Of a DNA stretch of 8,088 nucleotides, positions 1 through 6,977 are shown piece by piece. Position 1 is the first letter of the stretch. The number at the start of each line of letters is the position of its first letter. The position numbers and the translations under genes are program-made. This stretch comes from Alphaproteobacteria bacterium (GTDB taxonomy: Bacteria; Pseudomonadota; Alphaproteobacteria; Rs-D84). The stretch covers positions 1-8,088 of the forward strand of contig JAFOXU010000180.1 in NCBI GenBank assembly GCA_017425725.1, given 5' to 3'. Below the pieces are notes generated by a model, which saw only the letters and a program-made list of their open reading frames with translations, had not been told where the DNA came from and ran no database searches.

Positions 1-1029
1 CAGCATACGCAGTAAAATTGTCATTATGATAATCGCAATACCATAATTCATCACAATACTGTGAATTACATTTAATAACCACAACATTGGACGTGCCAAG
101 AACCAAAACCAACCATAATCTATGGTTTCTGACAAACCTGTGATTTTATGTTCTGCATTATCTAAAACAGATTGTTCACGTGGGCCTGCAAATATATGTG
201 TTGTTATTTTTGCGTCTGCACCGCTGGCCACAGATACCGCACCAGATGCAGCATCAGATATATATTTATCGCCAGACTTTTTAACACGTATTGTTTGATC
301 AGGACTGTCAATTGATGCAACTGTTTCCCAATACTGATCCGCAAACCCAACAAAACCATTTGTTGTTGAATATGCATATGATTTTTTATCAAGTTTATGC
401 CATGGTATATCTTCGTTATCAGAATTAACATATGCGATTGCACCAGATGTTACACCAGATGCAGATTTCATATCGTTTTCACGAACAATACGTGCATATG
501 GTGATACAGATATATTTTGCTTTGAATTATTCTGTATTGTGTCTGTAACTGTTATTACATATCCGTCTGTATCAATCGTTCTCGTAAATTGGACACCGTC
601 ACCATTGCGCCATGTGTATGTATTACCCGAAACCTTCCATACAGCGTTTGCAACAGGTGCATTTGTGCCACTGGCCAACATGCCAACTTCGACAAAATTA
701 CCGTCACCTGATAATAACGCAACCTTGTCCGATGAATCTGGCGATATGTCAAATTCAGTCAGACGAATATCTGAAATACGTAATCCTTGGACAGTCGCAG
801 ACAGATTATCAGATGTAATTGTATTTTGCGGCACAGACGACAAATCCAAAACAACTGTTTCATCCCCAGATGGTTGAACGTCCTGCTTTGGTGCAGTTGC
901 AGTTCCCAACAGCCACCATGCTGCTAAAAAAACCAGAAACCACATAAAAAATCCAGACTTTTTCTTTGTTGTTTTTTGATTAGCATTCCACTGATTAAAC
1001 CCAGAATTATTATCCATATACTGAACCAT
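1..1029 (-). CDS. yidC: Membrane protein insertase YidC (N-terminal 343 residues, cut by window edge)
   Basis: Inner-membrane insertase that works with the Sec translocon or alone to insert and fold membrane proteins. The frame was translated by hand from the ATG at 1029 and is open to base 1. Residues 1-26 are polar and lysine-rich, 27-43 form the first membrane segment, and about 60-290 form the periplasmic P1 domain with the family pattern YTWRNGDGVQFTRTIDTDGY at 138-157. ETIDYGWFWF at 301-310 leads into the second membrane segment. Arg341 in LLRML fits the conserved groove arginine known from E. coli YidC; this equivalence is by motif only. The start is chosen because AAAGGGTGG, at the end of lspA, lies 9 bases before it; a second ATG four codons on is less well placed. 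It is translated two bases after lspA, surely on the same message. The rest of the conserved membrane domain lies off the left edge. Confidence 0.96.
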   Translation of the reverse strand, partial: MVQYMDNNSGFNQWNANQKTTKKKSGFFMWFLVFLAAWWLLGTATAPKQDVQPSGDETVVLDLSSVPQNTITSDNLSATVQGLRISDIRLTEFDISPDSSDKVALLSGDGNFVEVGMLASGTNAPVANAVWKVSGNTYTWRNGDGVQFTRTIDTDGYVITVTDTIQNNSKQNISVSPYARIVRENDMKSASGVTSGAIAYVNSDNEDIPWHKLDKKSYAYSTTNGFVGFADQYWETVASIDSPDQTIRVKKSGDKYISDAASGAVSVASGADAKITTHIFAGPREQSVLDNAEHKITGLSETIDYGWFWFLARPMLWLLNVIHSIVMNYGIAIIIMTILLRML

Positions 1030-1031
1030 GA

Positions 1032-1568
1032 TTATTTACCACCCTTTACTGATTTTATACATTTACGACGTGCAATATACCAATTTAAAAGGTATAAGCC
1101 CACGCCAACACAAATACATATATCTGCAACATTAAACGCAGGCCAATGCCAACCACCAATATGAAAATCAAGGAAGTCAACAACAGCGCCAAAACGTACC
1201 CTGTCAATCAGATTACCAATCGCACCACCTGCAATCAATGCCAGTGGAACACGTTCATAACTTTTTGCATTTTTAAACAGATAATACAAAATAGCACCGA
1301 TAATAAAACCAGTGGCAATAACCAACACCAATGGCGCAGATTCACCCAGCGCACGAAACAATGAAAAAGATGTACCGGGATTCCATGTAAATACAATATT
1401 AAAGAAGTCACATACGTGCGCCATTAAATACGGAACAGGTACAACATCCCACGCAGGTCCATACAACGGAACACCACCCGTAATAAGATAAAGCAACACA
1501 CCCTTGGACAACATATCCAACAAAATCGTGCCGAATATTATCGATAAAATTAAACCCATTTTTTTCAT
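1032..1568 (-). CDS. lspA: Lipoprotein signal peptidase (signal peptidase II)
   Basis: Integral membrane aspartyl protease that removes the signal peptide from diacylglyceryl-modified prolipoproteins. The 178-residue length fits the family. Four hydrophobic segments are visible at about 4-30, 78-98, 105-120 and 146-165. The catalytic aspartates expected from the family are Asp122 in GNLIDR and Asp149 in FNVADICI; the early conserved Asp18 (DMLSK) and the WNPGTSFSLF segment at 62-71 are also present, so the enzyme should be active. The start at 1568 has AGGAAAGG five bases upstream. It is the first gene of a two-gene unit with yidC, preceded by a promoter candidate and by the terminator of the upstream antiporter gene. 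A lysine-rich C-terminus (ARRKCIKSVKGGK) doubles as the region encoding the yidC ribosome binding site. Confidence 0.98.
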   Translation of the reverse strand: MKKMGLILSIIFGTILLDMLSKGVLLYLITGGVPLYGPAWDVVPVPYLMAHVCDFFNIVFTWNPGTSFSLFRALGESAPLVLVIATGFIIGAILYYLFKNAKSYERVPLALIAGGAIGNLIDRVRFGAVVDFLDFHIGGWHWPAFNVADICICVGVGLYLLNWYIARRKCIKSVKGGK

Positions 1569-1596
1569 GATAACCTTTCCTGTCTATATAGGTTGA

Positions 1597-1625
1597 AATA
1601 TAACAATATACAACATTAAAATCAA
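1597..1625 (-). promoter_or_regulatory. Promoter candidate for lspA-yidC
   Basis: On the minus strand TTGATT (1620-1625) and TATATT (1597-1602) are separated by 17 bases, matching the sigma70 consensus at 4 of 6 and 5 of 6 positions. The -10 box is preceded by TGT, an extended -10 signature. Transcription would begin near 1590 and give a leader of about 22 bases that contains the lspA Shine-Dalgarno sequence. It lies directly downstream of the antiporter terminator, where a new promoter is expected. Confidence 0.6.
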
Positions 1626-1627
1626 AT

Positions 1628-1660
1628 AAAAAGTCCCCAAAACATATGGGGATTTTTTTT
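1628..1660 (-). terminator. Rho-independent terminator after the antiporter gene
   Basis: A perfect 6-bp stem, TCCCCA/TGGGGA (1634-1639 with 1647-1652), encloses a 7-base loop. It is flanked by five A (1628-1632) and eight T (1653-1660) on the plus strand, so the stem can extend through A-T pairs and either strand has a U-tract. It begins two bases after the antiporter stop codon and ends the dacA-recR-rsmA-kef run. It is symmetric enough to act in both directions, but no plus-strand gene is present to use it. Confidence 0.88.
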
Positions 1661-1661
1661 A

Positions 1662-3371
1662 TTAATCTTGCTTATCAGAAATCACAGTTGATAATGCGGC
1701 ATAATCATTATCACGCATGTCATCCAACAAAGCATGAATGTCGTTTTCATGCACACCAACATGCGACAGTACGCTGTAGCCAATAAAGAACGATGATTCA
1801 ATTGTTTCTGGCATTGCGACATCAACACCTTCGGCAATCAGAATTTTTGAATCAGCTAAATTACGTGCACGGGCAAAAATCTTGATACGTGGTGCAATTG
1901 ACTTTATTGTCAAAATTGTCTTGCGTGCTGTTGTTGCATTATCCAGCGCCACAACAACACTTTTAATTTTACGAGGATGCAATACAAAATCACGCAGCAC
2001 ATCTGTGTTAGTTGCATCACCATATACGACATTGAAACCTTGTTCACGTCCCATCATAACTGCATTAACGTCTAAATCAATTGCAACATATGGAACGTCT
2101 TGGGCATCCAACATTTGACATACCGTTTGACCGACACGACCAAAACCACATACAATTACATCTGGCTTGATTTGCTGTTCTTCATCGTTAATATTACGCA
2201 ATGTTTTTTGTGGGAACAATTTTCCTTTACGCTGCAGATAATCATGCAAGAATAATAACAATGGTGTCGCCATAATAGACAATACAATTATCGCAGTTAA
2301 AATTTCTTTGTGTGGAGTGGGGATCGCCTCTATCCCACTTGATTTCATTGTCTGTAACATTAGTAATGCGAATTCGCCACCTTGGGCTAAAATCAATGCA
2401 ATCATTGTTGCATCTGGAACGTTCACACCACGCACACGTGCAACCATAAATATTGCAACAAACTTTATAACAATTAGACCAATCAAACCACCAAGAACTA
2501 TATACCAATTACTTAATATCAAATCTAAATTTAACCCCATACCAAGTGATACAAAGAATAACGCTAAGAACATTATTGCGTATGGTGAAATTTCAGCTGT
2601 AATTTGATGACGATATATCGTTTCAGACATTAACATACCTGCCAAGAACGCACCCAAGCCAGACGGCAATCCCATTAAATCTACCAACACCGCCCAAATA
2701 ACGATATTCAGCATAACAGCCAACAAAAATGCTTCTTTGGATTTTAATTTTGCAACCTGACGCAGTAATGGTGTCATAACAAAACGCCCAATCACAATAA
2801 CAGATACAATCAATGCAACAGATATCACAGCAACATCAATCGCTGCCGCCCCAAGATTAAATGTTTTGCCCGTCAATACCGGCAACATTGCCAACAATGG
2901 AATCGCCAATAAATCTTGGAATAATAATATAGAAAATGTTTGACGCCCCATATCTGTATTTAACTGATTTCTGTCTGTTAATAATTGCAAATCAGCAGAC
3001 GTGCTGGACATCGCCAACATCAACGAAATCATGATACAGCCCATAATTGTCCATTGGGTTACACCAACCAATAATGGGAACAACATTACCGCAACCATCA
3101 TAACCTGTGTTGCACCAAATCCAAATATCGTTCTGCGCAGGCGCCACAGGCGCTTCATATTAATTTCAAGTCCGATATTAAACCATAAAAACAAAATGCC
3201 CAAGTCACCCAAAAATGCCCATGTATCATTTAATTCAAACAAATTAAAAACATACGGTCCCGACAAAATACCTGTTAATAAAAAAGCAACCAGGGCGCCA
3301 ATCTTGGCAAAGCGCAGCAAATATACCAATACAAACACGATTGCAAAAAACAGCAATATAGATACAGACAT
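1662..3371 (-). CDS. kefB: Kef-type monovalent cation:proton antiporter (CPA2) with RCK/TrkA-N domain
   Basis: Inner-membrane antiporter or gated efflux protein, likely moving K+ (or Na+) against protons; the symbol is family level only. With the chosen ATG it has 569 residues. The membrane domain spans about 1-380 with roughly 12 hydrophobic segments. It carries the family motif LFQD at 150-153, where the aspartate is the ion-binding residue of the family, and AQGGEFA at 329-335. The segment AEISPYAIMFLALFFVSLGM at 259-278 resembles the Kef regulatory-loop region. A cytoplasmic Rossmann RCK domain follows at about 403-520, with GFGRVG at 409-414 and an acidic Asp432 at the end of the second strand, as for NAD(H) binding. 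An upstream TTG at 3398 would add nine residues, but they encode the Shine-Dalgarno sequence itself, so the ATG at 3371 is preferred. It is the last gene of its operon, 33 bases after rsmA. Ion specificity and glutathione control cannot be read from the sequence. Confidence 0.95.
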   Translation of the reverse strand: MSVSILLFFAIVFVLVYLLRFAKIGALVAFLLTGILSGPYVFNLFELNDTWAFLGDLGILFLWFNIGLEINMKRLWRLRRTIFGFGATQVMMVAVMLFPLLVGVTQWTIMGCIMISLMLAMSSTSADLQLLTDRNQLNTDMGRQTFSILLFQDLLAIPLLAMLPVLTGKTFNLGAAAIDVAVISVALIVSVIVIGRFVMTPLLRQVAKLKSKEAFLLAVMLNIVIWAVLVDLMGLPSGLGAFLAGMLMSETIYRHQITAEISPYAIMFLALFFVSLGMGLNLDLILSNWYIVLGGLIGLIVIKFVAIFMVARVRGVNVPDATMIALILAQGGEFALLMLQTMKSSGIEAIPTPHKEILTAIIVLSIMATPLLLFLHDYLQRKGKLFPQKTLRNINDEEQQIKPDVIVCGFGRVGQTVCQMLDAQDVPYVAIDLDVNAVMMGREQGFNVVYGDATNTDVLRDFVLHPRKIKSVVVALDNATTARKTILTIKSIAPRIKIFARARNLADSKILIAEGVDVAMPETIESSFFIGYSVLSHVGVHENDIHALLDDMRDNDYAALSTVISDKQD

Positions 3372-3381
3372 TGTTTTAAAT

Positions 3382-3391
3382 CCCCTCTCCT
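3382..3391 (-). promoter_or_regulatory. Ribosome binding site that fixes the antiporter start
   Basis: AGGAGAGGGG lies ten bases before the ATG at 3371 and is the strongest Shine-Dalgarno sequence in the window. It falls inside the nine-codon extension that would be used if translation began at the TTG at 3398; that TTG has no purine-rich sequence upstream. The site therefore argues for the shorter protein. Confidence 0.8.
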
Positions 3392-3404
3392 GATTCAAAA
3401 GTAA

Positions 3405-4229
3405 TTATATCAAATTTTGTGCCAGTACTGCAAACATTTCTGGCGATAAATTTTCTGCACGCTCTGTCCCTGTTAAACCAAATTTTTCCCAATCGACATT
3501 TGGAATAATAGAACGTATCATTTTGCGTCGCTGTCCAAATAATTTTGCAGTTATTTTTTCAATCTTGGACAAATCTGAAATTGCAGATATCTTAGACATA
3601 TTTGGAATAATTTGTACCACTGCAGACTGAACCTTGGGACGTGGAACAAACGCAGTATTTGGAACATCAAATAAAATCTTGGCATCTGCAATCAACGAAG
3701 TCAAAACCGCCAAACGACCATAGTGTTCATCACCCGGACGTGATGTGATGCGTAATGCAACTTCTTTTTGGAACATTAATGTCAGTGATTTTATTTGCTC
3801 GCCCATTGCAATTTTTTGTAGCCAACCAATTAATAATTCTGTGCCAACATTGTATGGCAAGTTCGCACAAATTGCATATTCATCAAACCCCAGTTCTGAA
3901 AAATTAACACGCAACGCATCATCATAAATAACACTTAATCTGCCATCAGATGCATTAATAACCTGTGACAATATCGGTTGGGTTGTTTTATCTTTCTCGA
4001 TTGCGACAACACGTTTTGCACCGGCCATCAATAACGCACGTGTCAAGCCTGCAGGGCCTGGTCCAACCTCAACCACAGGGGTGTTTTCAATATCAGGCAC
4101 ACTGCGTGCAATACGTCCAGTCAAATTTAAATCAAATAAAAAATTTTGACCGAATTGTTTCTTGGGCTCTAATCCACAATCACGCATCATACTGGACACA
4201 GGTGGCAAATCAAATATCATATCAGTCAT
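3405..4229 (-). CDS. rsmA: 16S rRNA (adenine1518-N6/adenine1519-N6)-dimethyltransferase
   Basis: Transfers methyl groups from S-adenosylmethionine to two adjacent adenines in the 3'-terminal hairpin of 16S rRNA late in small-subunit assembly; loss in other bacteria gives kasugamycin resistance. The 274-residue length is normal. In order: QFGQNFLFD at 25-33; the SAM-binding loop VEVGPGPAGLT at 53-63; the acidic residue Glu78 in VVAIEKD; the catalytic NLPYN at 123-127; FQKEVALRI at 153-161; and FVPRPKVQSAVV at 194-205. The C-terminal helical domain from about 210 has FGQRRKMIRS at 231-240. All key motifs are intact. Its ATG overlaps the recR stop as ATGA, so the two are translationally coupled. 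The same recR-rsmA-antiporter message is expected. Confidence 0.98.
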   Translation of the reverse strand: MTDMIFDLPPVSSMMRDCGLEPKKQFGQNFLFDLNLTGRIARSVPDIENTPVVEVGPGPAGLTRALLMAGAKRVVAIEKDKTTQPILSQVINASDGRLSVIYDDALRVNFSELGFDEYAICANLPYNVGTELLIGWLQKIAMGEQIKSLTLMFQKEVALRITSRPGDEHYGRLAVLTSLIADAKILFDVPNTAFVPRPKVQSAVVQIIPNMSKISAISDLSKIEKITAKLFGQRRKMIRSIIPNVDWEKFGLTGTERAENLSPEMFAVLAQNLI

Positions 4230-4825
4230 AATGATTTACGCCCCCCAAACGCCAATGTTAGTGTTCCATCATCAAGATAATCTAAATCACCGCCCAATGG
4301 CACACCAGATGCCAATTCTGTAAATCTAACCGACACATCATCACCAATTACTGACATGATATAATGTTGTGTTGTTTTTCCTTCGACAGTATTGGGCAGC
4401 GCAAAAATTATCTCTGTTATTTTTTCATTTTCTATTCTTTGTGCCAAATTTGAAATATTTAAATCTTGTGGTAATACACCAGATGCACCAGACAACAAAC
4501 CGCCAATAATATGATAACGTCCTTGAAAAACCGAGGATTTTTCCAACACCCAAACATCTGACAAGTCACGCACAATGCACAATTGGCCATTTTGACGTGA
4601 TGCATCACGACAGTATTCACACACCCCCACCCCACGATCCGTTAATATGCCACACGATGGGCATGGTGCGATATTTTCTGTCGCATCAATTATCGCAGAT
4701 GCCAATGCTGCGCCACGTCCTGTTTTATCTTGCAACAATGCCAGCGCAATACGTTGCCCACCACGATTTCCCACACGTGGTAATTTTGCAAATAACTTTA
4801 TTAACTTTTCAATTTTTGGATTCAT
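4226..4825 (-). CDS. recR: Recombination mediator protein RecR
   Basis: Ring-forming DNA clamp of the RecFOR pathway, which helps load RecA onto SSB-coated single-stranded gaps. Its 199 residues are the usual length. The N-terminal helix-hairpin-helix region has LPRVGNRGGQRIALALL at 15-31. The zinc finger follows with Cys55, Cys58, Cys69 and Cys72 (CPSC...CEYC). The Toprim domain lies at about 80-170 with GRYHIIGGLLSGASG at 102-116, and the C-terminal Walker-B-like segment is ASGVPLGGDLDYLDDGTL at 172-189. Oddly, the position expected to hold the Toprim glutamate (VVE in E. coli RecR) reads IVR with Arg86. The Shine-Dalgarno sequence is weak (AAGTG). It starts 15 bases after dacA and its stop overlaps the rsmA start, consistent with mid-operon expression. 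Confidence 0.97.
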   Translation of the reverse strand: MNPKIEKLIKLFAKLPRVGNRGGQRIALALLQDKTGRGAALASAIIDATENIAPCPSCGILTDRGVGVCEYCRDASRQNGQLCIVRDLSDVWVLEKSSVFQGRYHIIGGLLSGASGVLPQDLNISNLAQRIENEKITEIIFALPNTVEGKTTQHYIMSVIGDDVSVRFTELASGVPLGGDLDYLDDGTLTLAFGGRKSL

Positions 4826-4840
4826 AACACTTACACAATA

Positions 4841-5998
4841 CTAATGAAAAACATAACTGTCAATACCATGTGATGTGGCAGACGATTTTATTTTCTGGGC
4901 ATCTGCATCAGACACACCATAGACACGCACACGATACAATCCAGAACCATTTGGTTCAACAACAGCACTGATGCCCAATTTATTTTTTATATTATCTGCG
5001 TGTGTTTGTGCCGCTGACATGGATGAAAATGCACCAAATTGTACACCTGCGCCACCTTGAATCACACTGGGCGCAGCAGTATTTGTATATTTGGGTGCTG
5101 CATTATTTACCGCAGTATTATATGCACCAGATATCGTTGTTGGTTGTTGCACATATGTTTGCACGACCGGTGCAACGGGTGTATTTACCGCAACAGGCAC
5201 AGAACCATTGTTTAACATCGCAAAACCACGATTTAACATTTGAACAGCAATATTCGCACGCACATCTTTGTTTTCTGCCCCCAGAACCACAGACATCAAA
5301 CGATTATTACCACGATGCGCAGTTGCAACCAAAGAATACTTTGACTTTTTTGTGTATCCAGTTTTCATCCCATCACAACCATTATATGATGTCAGCAATC
5401 TGTTGCCATTTGTGTATGTTTTGCCATTATAAACCCATGATTTTATACCAAAGAAATGCCAATACTGTGGAAAGTGTTTATACACGGCCATTGACAACAA
5501 TGCAATATCACGTGCAGTCGACATATGATCATCATTTGGCAGACCAGATGAATTTTCAAAGTTTGTATTTGTTAATCCAATTTCACGTGCAACACGTGTC
5601 ATCAAATCTGCAAAAGATTCTTCTTGGCCACCCTTTAAATTTTCGGCCAATACACGTGCAACATCGTTTGCACTGTATACCGCTACAGCCTTTATCGCAT
5701 CTTCGACACGAATTTTCGATCCAGCGGCCAACCCCAGTTTTACAGGTTCTGCATTCGCAGCAGATTGTGACACAATCAGATAATCATCCAACGACAAACG
5801 ATTATGTTCCAGTGCATCAAATGTTAAATACAATGTCATAATCTTGGTTAAACTTGCCGGATAATTCAACTGATTTGCGTTCTCTTGATATAAAACACGA
5901 CCCGTATCCATATCTGCAACCAATGCTGCACGATATTGGGCAGCCAACGCATTTGCACATAAAAACAGCCCAAACAAAAACGGAATCATTCTTCTCAT
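4841..5998 (-). CDS. dacA: D-alanyl-D-alanine carboxypeptidase (S11, PBP5-like) with C-terminal SPOR domain
   Basis: Periplasmic penicillin-binding enzyme that removes the terminal D-alanine from peptidoglycan stem peptides and so limits cross-linking; the symbol is family level. A signal peptide covers 1-20, ending ANALAA before Gln21. The peptidase domain (about 22-265) has all three active-site motifs: SLTK at 49-52 with nucleophile Ser49, SAN at 109-111, and KTG at 212-214. The usual PBP5 C-terminal membrane-anchor domain is absent. Instead a Pro/Val/Thr/Gln/Asn-rich linker (about 266-315) leads to a SPOR domain at about 317-385 (VQFGAFSSMSAA), a fold known to bind glycan strands stripped of stem peptides at division sites. 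The enzyme is therefore probably directed to the septum. No Shine-Dalgarno sequence precedes the ATG; a second ATG three codons later is also possible. It heads the recR-rsmA-antiporter run. Confidence 0.97.
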   Translation of the reverse strand: MRRMIPFLFGLFLCANALAAQYRAALVADMDTGRVLYQENANQLNYPASLTKIMTLYLTFDALEHNRLSLDDYLIVSQSAANAEPVKLGLAAGSKIRVEDAIKAVAVYSANDVARVLAENLKGGQEESFADLMTRVAREIGLTNTNFENSSGLPNDDHMSTARDIALLSMAVYKHFPQYWHFFGIKSWVYNGKTYTNGNRLLTSYNGCDGMKTGYTKKSKYSLVATAHRGNNRLMSVVLGAENKDVRANIAVQMLNRGFAMLNNGSVPVAVNTPVAPVVQTYVQQPTTISGAYNTAVNNAAPKYTNTAAPSVIQGGAGVQFGAFSSMSAAQTHADNIKNKLGISAVVEPNGSGLYRVRVYGVSDADAQKIKSSATSHGIDSYVFH

Positions 5999-6005
5999 GA
6001 AAAAG

Positions 6006-6035
6006 ATGATAGTAAAAAAGTATTTATTTGGTCAA
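6006..6035 (-). promoter_or_regulatory. Promoter candidate for the dacA-recR-rsmA-antiporter run
   Basis: TTGACC (6030-6035, 5 of 6 to consensus) and TATCAT (6006-6011, 5 of 6) are separated by 18 bases. Only seven bases lie between the -10 box and the dacA ATG, so transcription would begin at or next to the start codon. That agrees with the missing Shine-Dalgarno sequence and suggests a leaderless message, or use of the second in-frame ATG at codon 4. Confidence 0.5.
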
Positions 6036-6045
6036 TCAATAAATA

Positions 6046-6921
6046 TTATCTGACATTTGATTCTGAGACATGTTGTGTATTTAATTCTTTTTTTGCAATA
6101 TTAATCACAGATTCATATCTTTTTATTTTTGCGAAAAATTCTTTGGCATTCAAAGATAATGCTGGTGCACGTCCAAACTTCATCGCAAAAAACATATATT
6201 GAATTATTATAGGGTCTGAAACTTTTATCCGATTAACTAATTTTTGAAACGCATCGACATTATCTATTTTTATAAAATTCACTAACTTTTTCACAATATC
6301 TATCTGACGCAAGTTTAGTTGTTTTATATCATCAATCGCACCATCACGCATATCAAACGATGGTATATCGATTATCTTGCCACCCTTGATATTCCCAGGA
6401 TGTGTATCACGCACAATAATCCCCTTGGTCAAATATGCAAAATACATTTTTATCATCGCATATTCAAAACTGCGCGCAGTATCATTGGCAACATAGTCTG
6501 AGATAACCCAAGAATACTTGCGCCCATTATGTTCAAACACAGAACCAATATATGCATGATTTAATAAATTCTTGGCACGCTTTTGTAATGACATTACATC
6601 CATTTCACCAAATGCAGACGAACGATTTATTTTTAACGCAAATACTTCTGAACCGATTTCTAGTTTATATACGCTGCCAACCGAACCACTGGCAACATAT
6701 TTTAATTTAACGGGTTGATCAAACAAATTCGGGGCTGATAATTTTATGTCATTTTGGCATGAAAAGTTTTCTAGTTTTGAATGAAATTCATTTGCAATAT
6801 TTGTCATGAAATTATTAAATTCATCAGTTGCATTTTTAATATCCGCCATATCAATATATTTGAATAATTGTGGCGGCAAACTGCCCATATTTTTATGAAT
6901 ACGTCTGTTAAATTTTTTCAT
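6046..6921 (-). CDS. Protein-kinase-like-fold protein of unknown role
   Basis: Not matched to a named family. The 291 residues hold what looks like a compact kinase-like core. There is a glycine-rich loop at 76-85 (VASGSVGSVY), a strand lysine Lys97 in FALKINR, a possible partner Glu106, a hinge-like VISDYV at 139-144, and a catalytic-loop pattern RDTHPGN at 171-177. In that pattern Asp172 and Asn177 have the D-x4-N spacing of kinases, and THPGN recalls ABC1 and aminoglycoside-kinase-like proteins. KIIDI at 182-186 puts Asp185 where a metal-binding DFG Asp is expected, but without the FG. Residues 1-70 and 195-291 are mostly helical in character and lack recognisable motifs. There is no signal peptide or membrane segment, so it is probably cytoplasmic. 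Start choice is uncertain: no Shine-Dalgarno sequence, but a perfect extended -10 box lies six bases upstream. It has its own promoter and the upstream gene its own terminator, so it is not clearly in an operon. The fold assignment is inference from motifs. Confidence 0.8.
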   Translation of the reverse strand: MKKFNRRIHKNMGSLPPQLFKYIDMADIKNATDEFNNFMTNIANEFHSKLENFSCQNDIKLSAPNLFDQPVKLKYVASGSVGSVYKLEIGSEVFALKINRSSAFGEMDVMSLQKRAKNLLNHAYIGSVFEHNGRKYSWVISDYVANDTARSFEYAMIKMYFAYLTKGIIVRDTHPGNIKGGKIIDIPSFDMRDGAIDDIKQLNLRQIDIVKKLVNFIKIDNVDAFQKLVNRIKVSDPIIIQYMFFAMKFGRAPALSLNAKEFFAKIKRYESVINIAKKELNTQHVSESNVR

Positions 6922-6927
6922 ATATTA

Positions 6928-6936
6928 ATTATATCA
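6928..6936 (-). promoter_or_regulatory. Extended -10 promoter for the kinase-like gene
   Basis: TGATATAAT is a perfect TATAAT box with the TGn extension. No good -35 box is seen at the right distance (TTTATT at best), which extended -10 promoters can tolerate. Only six bases separate the box from the ATG at 6921, so the message would start at or within a base or two of the start codon and lack a normal leader. Confidence 0.6.
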
Positions 6937-6940
6937 TATT

Positions 6941-6977
6941 TTTTATAAAAATAAACCCCGTCATACAGCTGGGATTT
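6941..6977 (-). terminator. Terminator after the 130-residue cysteine-rich gene
   Basis: AAATCCC (6971-6977) can pair with GGGGTTT (6953-6959) over seven base pairs, one of them G-U, around an 11-base loop. ATTTTTAT follows on the transcribed strand. It overlaps the last base of the stop codon of the upstream gene and ends just before the extended -10 of the kinase-like gene, so it separates the two. Confidence 0.65.

Noticed and set aside
181..480. Recurrent GCATCTGGT-like words in yidC suggesting a DNA repeat
   Set aside because: They encode Ala-Ser-Gly runs in the periplasmic domain, with unequal spacing, and are explained by protein low complexity and codon bias.
539..877. Plus-strand open frame of 112 residues
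   Set aside because: It is antisense to the periplasmic domain of yidC, whose frame is continuous and carries family motifs.
3001..3393. Plus-strand open frame of 130 residues
   Set aside because: It is antisense to the membrane domain of the antiporter gene; its Asn/Ile/Thr-rich composition is that of a mirrored hydrophobic coding region.
3372..3398. TTG start giving the antiporter nine more residues
   Set aside because: The added codons contain the AGGAGAGGGG ribosome binding site for the ATG at 3371, and the TTG itself has no such site.
5002..5841. A long plus-strand open frame of 279 residues opposite dacA
   Set aside because: It lies wholly within the well-supported dacA gene, its product is dominated by His, Gln, Leu and Tyr as expected from reading that codon bias backwards, and no Shine-Dalgarno sequence or motif supports it.
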